DNA from: Caulobacter sp.
GTDB taxonomy: Bacteria > Pseudomonadota > Alphaproteobacteria > Caulobacterales > Caulobacteraceae
DNA length: 64,000 nt
Assembly: GCF_017744445.1 (NCBI RefSeq)
Contig: NZ_JAGIBH010000001.1
Location: forward strand, 631,937 to 695,936
Direction of reading: 5' to 3'
The position numbers were made by a program, and so were the translations under genes. The notes beneath the pieces were generated by a model. The model was given only the letters and a program-made list of their open reading frames with translations, searched no databases and was not told where the DNA came from. Shown here in pieces: positions 37,972 through 46,982 of this stretch. Position 1 is the first letter of the stretch, and each line of letters begins with the position of its first letter.

Positions 37972-40512
37972 ATGGTCGTCAGGTCGAGGATGTTTGTCAC
38001 GGGTGGTTTGGCCCTGCTGCTGGCCGGTACGGCCCAGGCAAAGCCTAACCAGGCGGGCCTGGATCGCTTCGCCGCCGACCTCAAGCTGACCTACCGGGTG
38101 CTGGACAACCGGCCCGCGCCCGAGGCCTGCAAGCCCGATCCCTCCTGCATGCTGGCCCAGATCGCGCTGACCGCTCCGGCTGCGCCAGAGGCGGGCTGGT
38201 CGCTGTACTTCAGCAACGTCAACCGCGTGCTGGCGGCCGGCGGCGACGACTTCACCCTGACCAACATCAATGGCGACCTCTATCGCCTGACCCCGACGGC
38301 CAGCTTCACCGGCTTCAAGCCCGGCCAGCCGATCGTCGTGCCGCTGCGCATCGAGGGTCAGCAGCTGTCCGAGCTCTATCCGATGCCCAACGCCTATGTG
38401 GCCGGCGAGGGCCTGGCGGCGCGGACCATCGACAGCACCCGGCCGGTCATCGATCCTGAGACGGCGCTGGAGACCCTGCCGTTCGTGATCCCGTTCACCG
38501 ACGAGGCCAAGCTGGCCGGCCGCTCGGCGCATGACCTGACCGTATGGGCGACCGCGCCAAGGCTCTATGCCGCCAATGCCGGCGCGACGCTGCAACCGGT
38601 TCCGCGTGGAGCGATCCTGCCGACGCCGCTGAAGACGCAGCTGGGCGAGGGCAGTCTGGACTTGTCGCGTGGCATCGCGGTCTCTCTGAGCGACTTTGCG
38701 AAGTCCGACGTTACTGCCGCCCTGGCGCACCTCGGCGTGGCCGAAGCCAAGGCTGGCGCGCCGCTGCGCATCACCAAGGCCAAGACCCAGCCCGGCGGCT
38801 ATCGCCTGACCATCGACGGACAAGGCGTGACGATCGCCGCCGGCGACGGTGAAGGCGCAGCCAACGGCCTGGCCTCGCTGGCCCAGCTGGTCGACGCCAA
38901 GCGCTCGGTCCCGCGCCTGACCATTGAGGACGCCCCGCGTTTCGGCTTCCGGGGCATGCACATCGACGTGGCCCGCAACTTCCACTCCAAGGCCGAGATC
39001 CTGGCCATCCTGGACCAGATGGCGGCCTACAAGCTCAACAAGCTGCACCTGCATCTGGGCGATGACGAAGGCTGGCGGGTCGAGATCGCCGGCCTGCCGG
39101 AGCTGACGGAAATCGGCGGCCGGCGCTGCCACGACCTTTCCGAACGCACCTGCCTGATCCCGCAGCTGGGCGCGGGGCCCGAGGGGGCTGGCCCGGTCAA
39201 CGGCTTCTTCTCGCGCGCCGACTACATCGCGATCGTCCGGGCAGCCAAGGCGCGCCACATCGAGGTGATCCCGTCCTTCGACATGCCCGGCCACTCGCGC
39301 GCGGCGATCAAGGCGATGGAGGCCCGCGCCGCCCGCCTGCGCGCCGAGGGCAAGCCGGAGGCCGAAGCGGGGCGCTACCTGCTCAGCGAGGCGGCCGACA
39401 AGAGCGCCTATCGCAGCATCCAGCACTACACCGACAACACCATCAATGTGTGCCTGCCCAGCAGCTATGCCTTCATCGGCAAGGTGATCGACGAGATGGC
39501 CCGGCTTCATAAGGAAGCCGGCGCGCCGCTGAAGCGCTACCACATCGGGGCCGACGAGACCCCCGGCGCCTGGAGCGGCTCGCCCGCCTGCCAGGCCTAC
39601 GAGGCCAAGACCGGGATCAAGCCCGCCGACCTGGGCGGCCACTTCATCGAGAAGGTCTCAGGCATGGTCGCCGCAAGGGGCGTGATCCCGGCCGGCTGGA
39701 GCGACGGCATGACCCACGCCAAGGCCGAGCGCATGCCGGCCCGTGTGCACTCCAACTACTGGGGCGATCTGGGCGGCGACGGCAGCGTCGCGGCCCACAG
39801 CCAGGCCAACCAGGGCTGGGAGGTGATCATCTCCACGCCCAACGTCCTCTATTTCGACAGCCCCCAGGCGGCCGATCCCAAGGAGCGCGGCTATGACTGG
39901 CCCTCGCGATCGACCGACACCCGCAAGGTGTTCGCCTTCATGCCCGAGAACCTGCCGGTTCATGCCGAGGTCTATGCGGGTTTGGATGGGCGGCCACAGA
40001 CGACCAAGGACCCGCACCCGCTGAACCCCGGCGTTCGCTTCGTGGGCCTGCAGGGCCAGCTGTGGAGCGAGACCGTGCGCTCGGACGCCCAGGTCGACTA
40101 CATGCTCTATCCGCGCCTCCTGGCCCTGGCCGAACGCGCCTGGCGCGCGGCCGATTGGGAAGCGCCCTACACGGCCGGCAAGGCCTATGCCCACGACACC
40201 GGGGCGCTGACCCAGGACCAGCGCGATCGCCGCGACGCCGACTGGAACGCCTTCGCCAACCTCTTGGGCCAGCGCGAGCTGGCGCGGCTGGACGCGGCGG
40301 GCGTGGCCTATCGCGTGCCAACGGTCGGGGCGGTGATCCAGGACGGCAAGCTGCGCGCAAACGTCGAGTTCCCGGGCCTGGCCGTCGAGTACCGCGTCGA
40401 GGGCGGCGCCTGGCGGCCCTACGTCCAGGACGCGCCGGTGTCGGGCCGGGTCGAGGTCCGCGCCCGCTCCGCCGACGGCAAGCGCGCCGGCCGCAGCCTC
40501 AGTCTTCAGTAA
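37972..40512 (+). CDS. GH20 beta-N-acetylhexosaminidase (chitobiase type)
   Basis: An 846-residue exported enzyme with the chitobiase layout: signal peptide (cleavage near GTAQAK), an N-terminal carbohydrate-binding beta-sandwich, a small GH20b domain, the TIM barrel with GFRGMHIDVARNFHSK, and a C-terminal Ig-like domain. The catalytic pair is Asp528-Glu529 in HIGADETPGAW, which uses the substrate N-acetyl group. It releases GlcNAc from chitobiose or glycans in the periplasm. ATG 37972 follows GAGG; the TTG one codon earlier is less likely. Confidence 0.9.
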   Translation: MVVRSRMFVTGGLALLLAGTAQAKPNQAGLDRFAADLKLTYRVLDNRPAPEACKPDPSCMLAQIALTAPAAPEAGWSLYFSNVNRVLAAGGDDFTLTNINGDLYRLTPTASFTGFKPGQPIVVPLRIEGQQLSELYPMPNAYVAGEGLAARTIDSTRPVIDPETALETLPFVIPFTDEAKLAGRSAHDLTVWATAPRLYAANAGATLQPVPRGAILPTPLKTQLGEGSLDLSRGIAVSLSDFAKSDVTAALAHLGVAEAKAGAPLRITKAKTQPGGYRLTIDGQGVTIAAGDGEGAANGLASLAQLVDAKRSVPRLTIEDAPRFGFRGMHIDVARNFHSKAEILAILDQMAAYKLNKLHLHLGDDEGWRVEIAGLPELTEIGGRRCHDLSERTCLIPQLGAGPEGAGPVNGFFSRADYIAIVRAAKARHIEVIPSFDMPGHSRAAIKAMEARAARLRAEGKPEAEAGRYLLSEAADKSAYRSIQHYTDNTINVCLPSSYAFIGKVIDEMARLHKEAGAPLKRYHIGADETPGAWSGSPACQAYEAKTGIKPADLGGHFIEKVSGMVAARGVIPAGWSDGMTHAKAERMPARVHSNYWGDLGGDGSVAAHSQANQGWEVIISTPNVLYFDSPQAADPKERGYDWPSRSTDTRKVFAFMPENLPVHAEVYAGLDGRPQTTKDPHPLNPGVRFVGLQGQLWSETVRSDAQVDYMLYPRLLALAERAWRAADWEAPYTAGKAYAHDTGALTQDQRDRRDADWNAFANLLGQRELARLDAAGVAYRVPTVGAVIQDGKLRANVEFPGLAVEYRVEGGAWRPYVQDAPVSGRVEVRARSADGKRAGRSLSLQ

Positions 40513-40534
40513 GAACAACAAACGGGGAGGGCGC

Positions 40535-42313
40535 ATGAACGCCACGACGAAGCGACTTTCGATCCTGATGGGCCTGCTGCTGGCCGGCAGCGCCAATGCC
40601 CAGGACCTGAAGGTCCACCTGAACCAGGTCGCGTTGGAGCGCGCCGGGCCCAAGGTCGCGGTGGTCGAATATGCCGGCCCCGGCGCGCCGTCGGGCTTCT
40701 CGGTCGTCAAGGATGGCGCCGTCGTTCGCTCGGGCGCCCTGACGCCGCTGCCGGCCTTCGGCGAGTGGGGCGCCAAGCGTTATTGGCAGGCCGACTTCTC
40801 CGACCTCGCTGACGCCGGGACCTACCAGTTGAAGGTCGAGGCGCCGGGCGCCGTCGCCGCCTCCGCGCCGGTCGTGGTGACCGACGACGCTCTGTTCGCG
40901 ACCACGGCCGGGGCGCTGGTGCAGTACTTCAAGCTCAGCCGTCACACCGACCCGGCCGACCACAAGATCCGGGTCTATGGCAGCAAGCGTATCGTTGACG
41001 TCTGGGGCGGCTGGAAGGACGCTGGCGGCGACAACGGCAAGTACCTGTCGCACCTGTCCTACGCCAACTTCTTCAATCCCCAGCAGACGGCCTTCACCGC
41101 CTGGTCGTTGGCCAAGGCCTATGACATGGCCCCGCAGCGCTTCGCCAAGGCGGGCCTGGATCGGCCGCTGATCGAGGAGGCGATGTGGGGCGCCGACTAC
41201 CTGCACCGGCTGCTGGCGCCCGAGGGCTATTTCTACATGACCGTCTTCGACCGCTGGGCCACGCCCGGCGCCGAGCGGGTGGTCACCGGCTATGTCGGGG
41301 TCGAGGGCGACTATACGAAGAACTATCAGGCCGCCGCGCGCGAAGGCGGGGCCGTGGCCATCGCCGCCTTGGCGCGGGCGGCGCGCCTGTCCAAGGCCAG
41401 CGGTGTGGCGGGCGCGTTCTCGGCCGACCAGTACCTGGCCGACGCCGAGCGCGCCTTCGCCCACATGCAGGCCAATAATCGACGCTATGTCGACGACGGC
41501 CGCGAGAACATCATCGACGACTACACCCTACTGCTAGCGGCGGTGGAGCTGCACCGCTCGACGGGCAAGGCGTCATATCTGGAAGCCGCCCGTATCCGCG
41601 CCAAGGCTCTCGAAGGCCGCTGGACCGAGAAGGGCTGGTTCCGCAGCGACGACAAGGACCGGCCCTACTATCACGGCGCCGAGGCCGGGTTCCCGGTGCT
41701 GGCCCTGGCCGAATATCTCGACATCGAGAAAGACGCGTCCCGGCAAGAGGCGGCCAAGGCGGTGATCGCCAAGAGCCTGAAGGCGCAGCTGGCCCTCAAC
41801 GCCAAGGTCGCCAACCCCTACGACTATCCGCGCCAGATCTTCCGGATGTGGAAGGACGGCAAGGCTGTGGGCGGCATCCAGGACGGCTTCTTCATGCCCC
41901 ACCTGAACGAGACCAAATACTGGTGGCAGGGCGAGAGCGCGCGCCTGGCCTCACTGTCCTACGCCGCCCTGGTCGGTGGCCGCGCGGTCGACGCCGCGCC
42001 GGGCCAGACCTTCGGCGTCGCGCCCGACCTGGCGCGCATGGCCCAGAGCGGCTTCGACTGGACCCTGGGCCGCAACCCCTACGACATGAGCATGCTCTAC
42101 GGCTTCGGGGCCAGGAACCCGCCGCACGCCGACAGCGCGGGCGACATGGTCCGGGGCGGCATTTCGAACGGCATCACCGGCGCGCCAGACAGCGACTCCG
42201 GCCGAGGCATCAGCTGGGCGGCCGGACCCGACGAGCAGAACTGGCGCTGGATCGAGCAGTGGATCCCGCACACCTCGTGGATGCTGCTGGCGGTAACGGC
42301 CACCAGCCAGTGA
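40535..42313 (+). CDS. GH9 glycoside hydrolase, possible glucosaminidase
   Basis: A 592-residue exported enzyme: signal peptide (cleavage near ANAQD), N-terminal CelD-type Ig-like domain (to about 110) and the GH9 (alpha/alpha)6 barrel. Asp162 and Asp166 in WKDAGGDNGKY correspond to the catalytic-base motif, and Glu567 (DEQNW) is the likely acid. The C-terminal block differs from cellulases. GH9 members beside chitin genes in Vibrionaceae are exo-beta-glucosaminidases; the GH20 neighbour 22 bases upstream suggests the same here rather than cellulose hydrolysis. Confidence 0.82.
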   Translation: MNATTKRLSILMGLLLAGSANAQDLKVHLNQVALERAGPKVAVVEYAGPGAPSGFSVVKDGAVVRSGALTPLPAFGEWGAKRYWQADFSDLADAGTYQLKVEAPGAVAASAPVVVTDDALFATTAGALVQYFKLSRHTDPADHKIRVYGSKRIVDVWGGWKDAGGDNGKYLSHLSYANFFNPQQTAFTAWSLAKAYDMAPQRFAKAGLDRPLIEEAMWGADYLHRLLAPEGYFYMTVFDRWATPGAERVVTGYVGVEGDYTKNYQAAAREGGAVAIAALARAARLSKASGVAGAFSADQYLADAERAFAHMQANNRRYVDDGRENIIDDYTLLLAAVELHRSTGKASYLEAARIRAKALEGRWTEKGWFRSDDKDRPYYHGAEAGFPVLALAEYLDIEKDASRQEAAKAVIAKSLKAQLALNAKVANPYDYPRQIFRMWKDGKAVGGIQDGFFMPHLNETKYWWQGESARLASLSYAALVGGRAVDAAPGQTFGVAPDLARMAQSGFDWTLGRNPYDMSMLYGFGARNPPHADSAGDMVRGGISNGITGAPDSDSGRGISWAAGPDEQNWRWIEQWIPHTSWMLLAVTATSQ

Positions 42314-42364
42314 GGGGCGTGCGACGCCGGGGCGCGTGGAAAAATCGCCGGCAAGCTCTTGCAA

Positions 42365-42379
42365 TGTTATAATATAACA
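42365..42379. promoter_or_regulatory. Zur-like box
   Basis: TGTTATAATATAACA is a perfect 15-base palindrome in otherwise GC-rich DNA, 44 bases before the MerC gene. It has the form of alphaproteobacterial Zur operators (zinc-dependent repression). Confidence 0.6.
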
Positions 42380-42423
42380 ATATCTGGACTACCGAGGCCG
42401 CCAGCGTAAACCCGGAGCTTTCC

Positions 42424-42810
42424 ATGACCCCGTCCCAAGCCAAGGCGCTGGACCTGTCCGCCGTCGGCCTGTCCGCCCTGTGCCTGGTTCACTGCCTGGC
42501 CTTGCCGGGATTGGCGCTGTTGCTGCCGGTCCTGGGTTTCTGGGCCCAGGCCGAGTGGGTTCACGTCGCCTTCATCCTGGCAGCCGCGCCGGTGGCGGTT
42601 CTGGCCTTCGTCGATCTCAAGACCTGGCGGCCGCGTTCCGGCCCGATGATCGCGGTTGCGGGCGCCGGTCTGGCCCTGATGCTGGCCGGCGCGCTGGAGT
42701 TTCCCATCGCCGGCTACGAGCGCCCGCTGACGGTGCTGGGCGGCCTGCTGCTGGCCGGCGCGCACATCGCCAACTGGCGCCGGCGCGGCCACGTCTGCCA
42801 GGACTGCTAG
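42424..42810 (+). CDS. MerC-domain membrane protein
   Basis: A 128-residue protein with four hydrophobic helices and the MerC features: Cys pair in LCLVHCLALPG in the first helix and a C-terminal Cys pair (VCQDC). MerC proteins move metal ions across the inner membrane; mercury is the classical case, but no mer genes are near. The Zur-like palindrome upstream suggests a role in zinc supply or balance. ATG 42424 has GGAG 6 bases upstream. Its stop overlaps that of the convergent nucleoside hydrolase gene. Confidence 0.75.
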   Translation: MTPSQAKALDLSAVGLSALCLVHCLALPGLALLLPVLGFWAQAEWVHVAFILAAAPVAVLAFVDLKTWRPRSGPMIAVAGAGLALMLAGALEFPIAGYERPLTVLGGLLLAGAHIANWRRRGHVCQDC

Positions 42811-43700
42811 GCTACCGTTTCGCGGAAGTGACGGGCCAGCGCCGCGCCGTCGGCGCGCAGGCGCACGCTGATCGTGGGGCCGCTCTCGGCCCAGACCGTC
42901 TGGCCAAGGCGCTCGCCCGAGAGCGCCACCGACACCGGAGCGACCCGTGTCTCGAACAGTTCCGGACGGGTCAGGCTGACCAGGGCGGCGACGTCATGCA
43001 GCACGCAGCCGTCCAGTTGCTCATAGGCCTTGGCGTAGCCGCGCGTGACGTCATGCGCAAAGCGGCCGGCCTCGCCCTGCTGGGCCAGCTCGCGGGCGTC
43101 GGCATTGGTCAGGACGCAGGACAGGGTCGCGTCCAGCGGGACCAGGGTGACCGGCCACGGCGCGGCCAGGACACCGGCGGCGGCTTCGGGATCGTTGTGG
43201 ATATTGGCCTCTGCGAAGGGGGTGACGTTACCGGCCGCGAAGGCGCCGCCCATGATCGTCACCCCGGCGACCAGGTTGGCGATGTCGGGCGCGGCGCGCA
43301 GGGCCAAGGCCAGGTTGGTCAGCGGCCCGATCGCCACGATCGTCACCTTGCCGGGATGGGCGCGGACCAGCTCGATGATCCGTTCATGCGCCGCGCCAGG
43401 ATCGGCCGGCGACAGGGCGACGCCGGACAGGTCGAGGTCGCCCAGCCCGTTCTCGCCATGGACATGGGTCGGCGAGGCGCCGCGCGGACGCGTCAGCGGT
43501 CCAGCGGCCCCCCGATAGACCGGCGCCGGCAGGGCGAGGCGCGCTCGCAGCCACAAGGCGTTGCGGGTGGTGGTCTCGACGTCGGCGTTGCCGAACACCG
43601 TCGTGATGGCCAGCAGCTTCAAGTCGGCGCGGGCGCGCAGGTAGAGCAGGGCCAGGGCGTCGTCGACGCCGGGATCGGTGTCCAGGATCAGCAGGCTCAT
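42807..43700 (-). CDS. Inosine/uridine-preferring nucleoside hydrolase
   Basis: A 297-residue hydrolase that splits nucleosides to ribose and base. The calcium site is visible at the N-terminus as Asp7, Asp9, Asp13 and Asp14 (LDTDPGVDDALAL), and later blocks IGPLTNLALAL, IMGGAF and EANIHNDPEAA are those of the IunH family. No signal peptide, so it acts after import. Its ATG overlaps the stop of the TrpF-like gene (ATGA), making a two-gene operon under the shared LacI-type operator. Confidence 0.9.
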   Translation of the reverse strand: MSLLILDTDPGVDDALALLYLRARADLKLLAITTVFGNADVETTTRNALWLRARLALPAPVYRGAAGPLTRPRGASPTHVHGENGLGDLDLSGVALSPADPGAAHERIIELVRAHPGKVTIVAIGPLTNLALALRAAPDIANLVAGVTIMGGAFAAGNVTPFAEANIHNDPEAAAGVLAAPWPVTLVPLDATLSCVLTNADARELAQQGEAGRFAHDVTRGYAKAYEQLDGCVLHDVAALVSLTRPELFETRVAPVSVALSGERLGQTVWAESGPTISVRLRADGAALARHFRETVA

Positions 43701-44353
43701 CCGTAGACCGCGCGGCAGACCGCCTCGCACTTGGCCAGGTCGAAGGCGCCGTCAGTGCGTACGCCCGACTCCATGTCGATCCAGTAGAGAGCGCCTTCAG
43801 GCGCGGCGATACGGGCCAGGATGTCGGTGACGGTGCTCGGACCAATGCCGCCGGAATAGCCGCAGAACGGGCCCTCGGCCGGCGGCGGGGCGGGCCAGCG
43901 GTCGGGCCGCGCGCCCGTGCCGAACGAGACGTCGTACAGCCAGTCGACCCCGGTCTGGCTCAGCGGGAAGGCGTCCGAGCACTGCAGCACGGCCCGCACG
44001 CCCATGCGGCGGCCATAGTCGCGGGCGGCGGCGATCTGGGCCGGCGTGCTGCCCTTGAAGCTGTGATTGACCTGCACGCGCTGGATGCCGGCGGGGGGCA
44101 GGGGCGCGGTCAGAGGGCTGGTCGCGATGGCCCTGGCCGCGTCTCCACAGACATGGGCGGCCCAGCGCAGCTCGCGCGCGGCCAGCAGGGCCTCGCGGAT
44201 CTCGATGGTCGGGAAGAGGAGGCTTTCGCCCTCCTGGGCCGGATCGACCAGCACGCCCCACTCGATCGGATAACGCGCTGACAGCGCCTTCAGGCCCGGC
44301 AGCAGCTCGAGGCGATCGACGCCGGTGAACGCGATGAAACTGGGCGGCTGCAT
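43697..44353 (-). CDS. TrpF-like TIM-barrel protein
   Basis: A 218-residue protein with the pattern of a small phosphate-binding TIM barrel. The C-terminal GYSGGIGPSTVTDIL and WIDMESGVRTDG resemble the phosphate-grip and final strands of phosphoribosylanthranilate isomerase, but the catalytic TrpF N-terminal KICG motif is absent. It is translationally coupled to the nucleoside hydrolase and starts 42 bases from the LacI-type operator. It may isomerise or otherwise process a ribose derivative; the function is unknown. Confidence 0.65.
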   Translation of the reverse strand: MQPPSFIAFTGVDRLELLPGLKALSARYPIEWGVLVDPAQEGESLLFPTIEIREALLAARELRWAAHVCGDAARAIATSPLTAPLPPAGIQRVQVNHSFKGSTPAQIAAARDYGRRMGVRAVLQCSDAFPLSQTGVDWLYDVSFGTGARPDRWPAPPPAEGPFCGYSGGIGPSTVTDILARIAAPEGALYWIDMESGVRTDGAFDLAKCEAVCRAVYG

Positions 44354-44394
44354 GGGCGGGTCCGAAGGTCAGAATGTCCTTGCAAACTATCTAG

Positions 44395-44406
44395 TGAAAC
44401 GTTTCA
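44395..44406. promoter_or_regulatory. LacI-type operator 1 (TGAAACGTTTCA)
   Basis: A perfect 12-base palindrome between the divergent TrpF-like and ribokinase-type genes, placed to control both. The same sequence recurs at 46741 and 46922 and, with one change, at 49414. Confidence 0.85.
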
Positions 44407-44433
44407 GTCAAGTCGTTGAAGCGAGAGGCTGTG

Positions 44434-45246
44434 ATGGCAAGGGTAGTGGTCGCGGGCTTCGCGACGATCGACTACGTGGTCCAGGTGGAGGGCGTCTTCA
44501 CCGGACGCGGCACACGGCTGATGCGCGAGGCCGCCTGGCCCCGCGCCGGCGGCGCGGCGCTGTACGCCAGCGCGGCCTTGGCGGAGGCGGGGGTGGCCGC
44601 CGCGCCGCTAACCTGGGTGGGCCACGACGCGGATGGCGAGGCCTATCGGGCGACCTGTGTTTCGGATGAGGGTGTTGCGGTCATGCCGGACGCGCCGTCG
44701 ACGCGGTGCCTGCTGATCTACAACGCCGACGGGACGTATGGCTGTCTGCTGCGGCCGGGCCCCGCCGCCCTGACCGATGCGCAACTGCGGCTGGCCGCAG
44801 GGGCCGAGTGGCTCGTGATAGCCGCCGGCCCGCCGGAGATCACCGCCCGCTTGCTCGACCTCCAAGGCCCCCGCCTGGCCTGGATCGCCAAGGATGACCC
44901 GGCCTGCTTCCCGCCCGAGCTCGTGGCGAGGCTGACGGCGAAGGCGGAGGTGATTTTCTGCAACACCGGCGAACGCGCCTGGCTGGAAGCGGGGCGGAGC
45001 GGCTCCGCGCCGGCGGGCCAGATCCTGTTCGAAACCCGTGGCGCGGACGGTGTCCATGTCGAGGCAGGTCGCGAAACGTTCGACCTGCCCGTTACGCCCC
45101 AGAAGGTTGAAGACGCCACCGGCGCCGGCGACACCTTCGCGGGGGCGGCCCTGGCGGCGTTCGTCAACGGCGCCTCTGCTCATCACGCGGCGCAGGCCGG
45201 CATCGCGGCGGCGGGGGCGTTGCTGGCGGTTAGATCCCGTCCGTGA
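44434..45246 (+). CDS. PfkB-family kinase, ribokinase type
   Basis: A 270-residue ribokinase-fold kinase. It has the N-terminal GFATIDYVVQ strand, a GG hinge in PRAGGAALYASAALAEAG, and the catalytic motif DATGAGDTFAGA. In this regulon it probably phosphorylates ribose released by the nucleoside hydrolase, or a nucleoside directly. It is short for the family (about 300), lacking some lid residues. ATG 44434 has AGAGG 7 bases upstream. A LacI-type operator lies 28 bases before the start. Confidence 0.83.
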   Translation: MARVVVAGFATIDYVVQVEGVFTGRGTRLMREAAWPRAGGAALYASAALAEAGVAAAPLTWVGHDADGEAYRATCVSDEGVAVMPDAPSTRCLLIYNADGTYGCLLRPGPAALTDAQLRLAAGAEWLVIAAGPPEITARLLDLQGPRLAWIAKDDPACFPPELVARLTAKAEVIFCNTGERAWLEAGRSGSAPAGQILFETRGADGVHVEAGRETFDLPVTPQKVEDATGAGDTFAGAALAAFVNGASAHHAAQAGIAAAGALLAVRSRP

Positions 45247-45382
45247 AGCTGGTGATGAGCCCGCCGGCAAAGCCGACCCCGAACTCGCTTGCCAGTCGTG
45301 CGACCACGATCGCGGCCACCGTCAGAACCATCATTCTGAGCGGCTTGTTTTCGAAGTGGGACAGCAGGGTTTTCAGCGGCAC
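45230..45382 (-). CDS. Possible small membrane protein (50 aa)
   Basis: A 50-residue frame starting at GTG 45382, with one hydrophobic stretch (MVLTVAAIVVARLASEFGVGF) and Gly-rich C-terminus. A weak AAGAGA precedes it. It overlaps the end of the kinase gene by 17 bases in antisense. The frame is open further upstream, but that part overlaps the transporter gene. It may be real as a single-pass peptide; no family is recognised. Confidence 0.35.
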   Translation of the reverse strand: MPLKTLLSHFENKPLRMMVLTVAAIVVARLASEFGVGFAGGLITSFTDGI

Positions 45383-45447
45383 GACCGATCTCTTTCGTTT
45401 CCTGGACCAACGATAGAGAACCACACGTCCGCAAACCACCCGTTTCG

Positions 45448-46704
45448 TCAGCCGCCAATCACGCCCATGATCGTCGCGGTCAGGCATGTCGTCAGGAATG
45501 CCGCCGCCAGGGCCTTGAAGCCCAGTTCGACGACTTCGCCGACCTTTTCCGGGGCCATCGAGGACAGGCTGCCGATCAGGATGGCCACGCTGCCGACATT
45601 GCCGAAACTGCCCAAGGCGTAGGTCAGGATCAGCAGGCTCTTGGGCGACAGCGCGCCGGGCGGCAGGGCCATCATGTCGCTGTAGGCGACGACCTCGTTG
45701 GCGGCGACCTTGGTGCCCAGGATCGCGCCGACGGCTTGCAGGTCGCTCAGCGGTGCGCCGGTCAGCCAGGCGATCGGGGTCAAGAGCCAGCCCAGGATGC
45801 CGCCCAGCGTCAGCGGTGCGCCGGCATGCGGGATGGCCGCGAGCCCCATGTTGATCAGCGCGATCAGGCCGACGAAGACGATCAGCAGGCCGGCGATGTT
45901 CAGCACCATCTTCACCGCGTCCAGCGTGCCGAAGGTCAGGGCCTCCAGGCTGCTGCGGTAGGGGCTGGCGAGCACGATCGGCTCATGCGCCTCGGCGCTC
46001 TTCTCGCCGGGAATGATCAGTCTGGCCATGCCGATCGCCATCGGGGTGCTGATCAGCGAGGCGATCAGCAGGTGGCTGAAGGCGTTGGGCACCTTGGCCG
46101 AGATCAGCGAACCCAGCACGATCATCATCGAGCCGCCGATCACCGACAGGCCGTCGACCATGATGATGAAGATCTCGGCGCGGGTCAGGCGGGGCAAGAA
46201 CGGCTTCACCAGCAGCGGCGCCTCGACCATGCCGAGGAACACGCAGGCCGAGGTCGAGACCCCGACCGGGCCGCTGACGCCGAACAGCTTACCGAACGCC
46301 CAGGCCGCCGCGCGGACGATTACGATCAGCACCTTCCAATGCCAGAGCAGGGCCGACAGCGCCCCGACCAATAGGATGGCCGGCAGGGCCTGGAAGGCGA
46401 AGATGAAGGCGGCGCTGGGGTCGGCCATGCTGAACGGCGCGCGGCCGCCGCCGAGATAGCCGAACATGAAGCTGGAGCCGGCGCGCGAGGCGGCCTGCAA
46501 GGCGTCGACGGCGTGGGTGGCGGCCGCGAAGCCGGCGGTAATGGCCGGGACCTGGGTCAGCAGCAGGGCCAGCGTGATCTGGCAGGCCAGGCCCACCAGC
46601 ACGGGCCGCCAGGGCAGGGCGCGCCGGTTCTCCGACAGCAGCCAGCCAATGCCCAGAAAGACGACGACGCCCAGCAGCGCCCGCGCGGTTTCGTTATCCG
46701 GCAT
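45448..46704 (-). CDS. NupC-type concentrative nucleoside transporter
   Basis: A 418-residue inner-membrane symporter with about ten helices. The CNT signatures are plain: GAGSS-like AGSSFMFGYLGG, FLGMVEAPLLVKPFL and GTKVAANEVVAYSDM, which carry the nucleoside-contacting residues. It imports nucleosides with protons or sodium. The LacI-type operator at 46741-46752 is 37 bases before its ATG. It delivers substrate to the cytosolic nucleoside hydrolase. Confidence 0.92.
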   Translation of the reverse strand: MPDNETARALLGVVVFLGIGWLLSENRRALPWRPVLVGLACQITLALLLTQVPAITAGFAAATHAVDALQAASRAGSSFMFGYLGGGRAPFSMADPSAAFIFAFQALPAILLVGALSALLWHWKVLIVIVRAAAWAFGKLFGVSGPVGVSTSACVFLGMVEAPLLVKPFLPRLTRAEIFIIMVDGLSVIGGSMMIVLGSLISAKVPNAFSHLLIASLISTPMAIGMARLIIPGEKSAEAHEPIVLASPYRSSLEALTFGTLDAVKMVLNIAGLLIVFVGLIALINMGLAAIPHAGAPLTLGGILGWLLTPIAWLTGAPLSDLQAVGAILGTKVAANEVVAYSDMMALPPGALSPKSLLILTYALGSFGNVGSVAILIGSLSSMAPEKVGEVVELGFKALAAAFLTTCLTATIMGVIGG

Positions 46705-46740
46705 GTCCCCTCCGACGACGCTCGGAAGGACTCTATAGGG

Positions 46741-46752
46741 TGAAACGTTTCA
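46741..46752. promoter_or_regulatory. LacI-type operator 2 (TGAAACGTTTCA)
   Basis: Second perfect copy of the 12-base palindrome, immediately upstream of the nucleoside transporter gene. Position close to the expected transcription start fits repression. Confidence 0.85.
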
Positions 46753-46921
46753 AGGAAATAGCGCGCAATCGCCGGTAGGCGCGGGCTTGGCATTTCGTCC
46801 GGATGGCGCGCAAGCTGGGCCGCGCCGCCTGGAAAACGCCTGATAATGCAACGCACGCCTGCCGATTAGGCGCCAAACGATCACCCGCTCCTTGTGATGA
46901 AAATGTCATTGAACTCGAATA

Positions 46922-46933
46922 TGAAACGTTTCA
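46922..46933. promoter_or_regulatory. LacI-type operator 3 (TGAAACGTTTCA)
   Basis: Third perfect copy, 50 bases before the receptor start, with a TTGAAC -35-like hexamer at 46909-46914 just upstream. It would block the receptor promoter when the LacI protein is bound. Confidence 0.85.
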
Positions 46934-46982
46934 CTAAATAGTACCGGCATCCGCTGAGGCGGACCTGAAGGGGGCTTTGAAC

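Noticed and set aside
42424..42810. Part of a mercury resistance operon
   Set aside because: No merR, merT, merP or merA nearby; the upstream palindrome resembles a Zur site.
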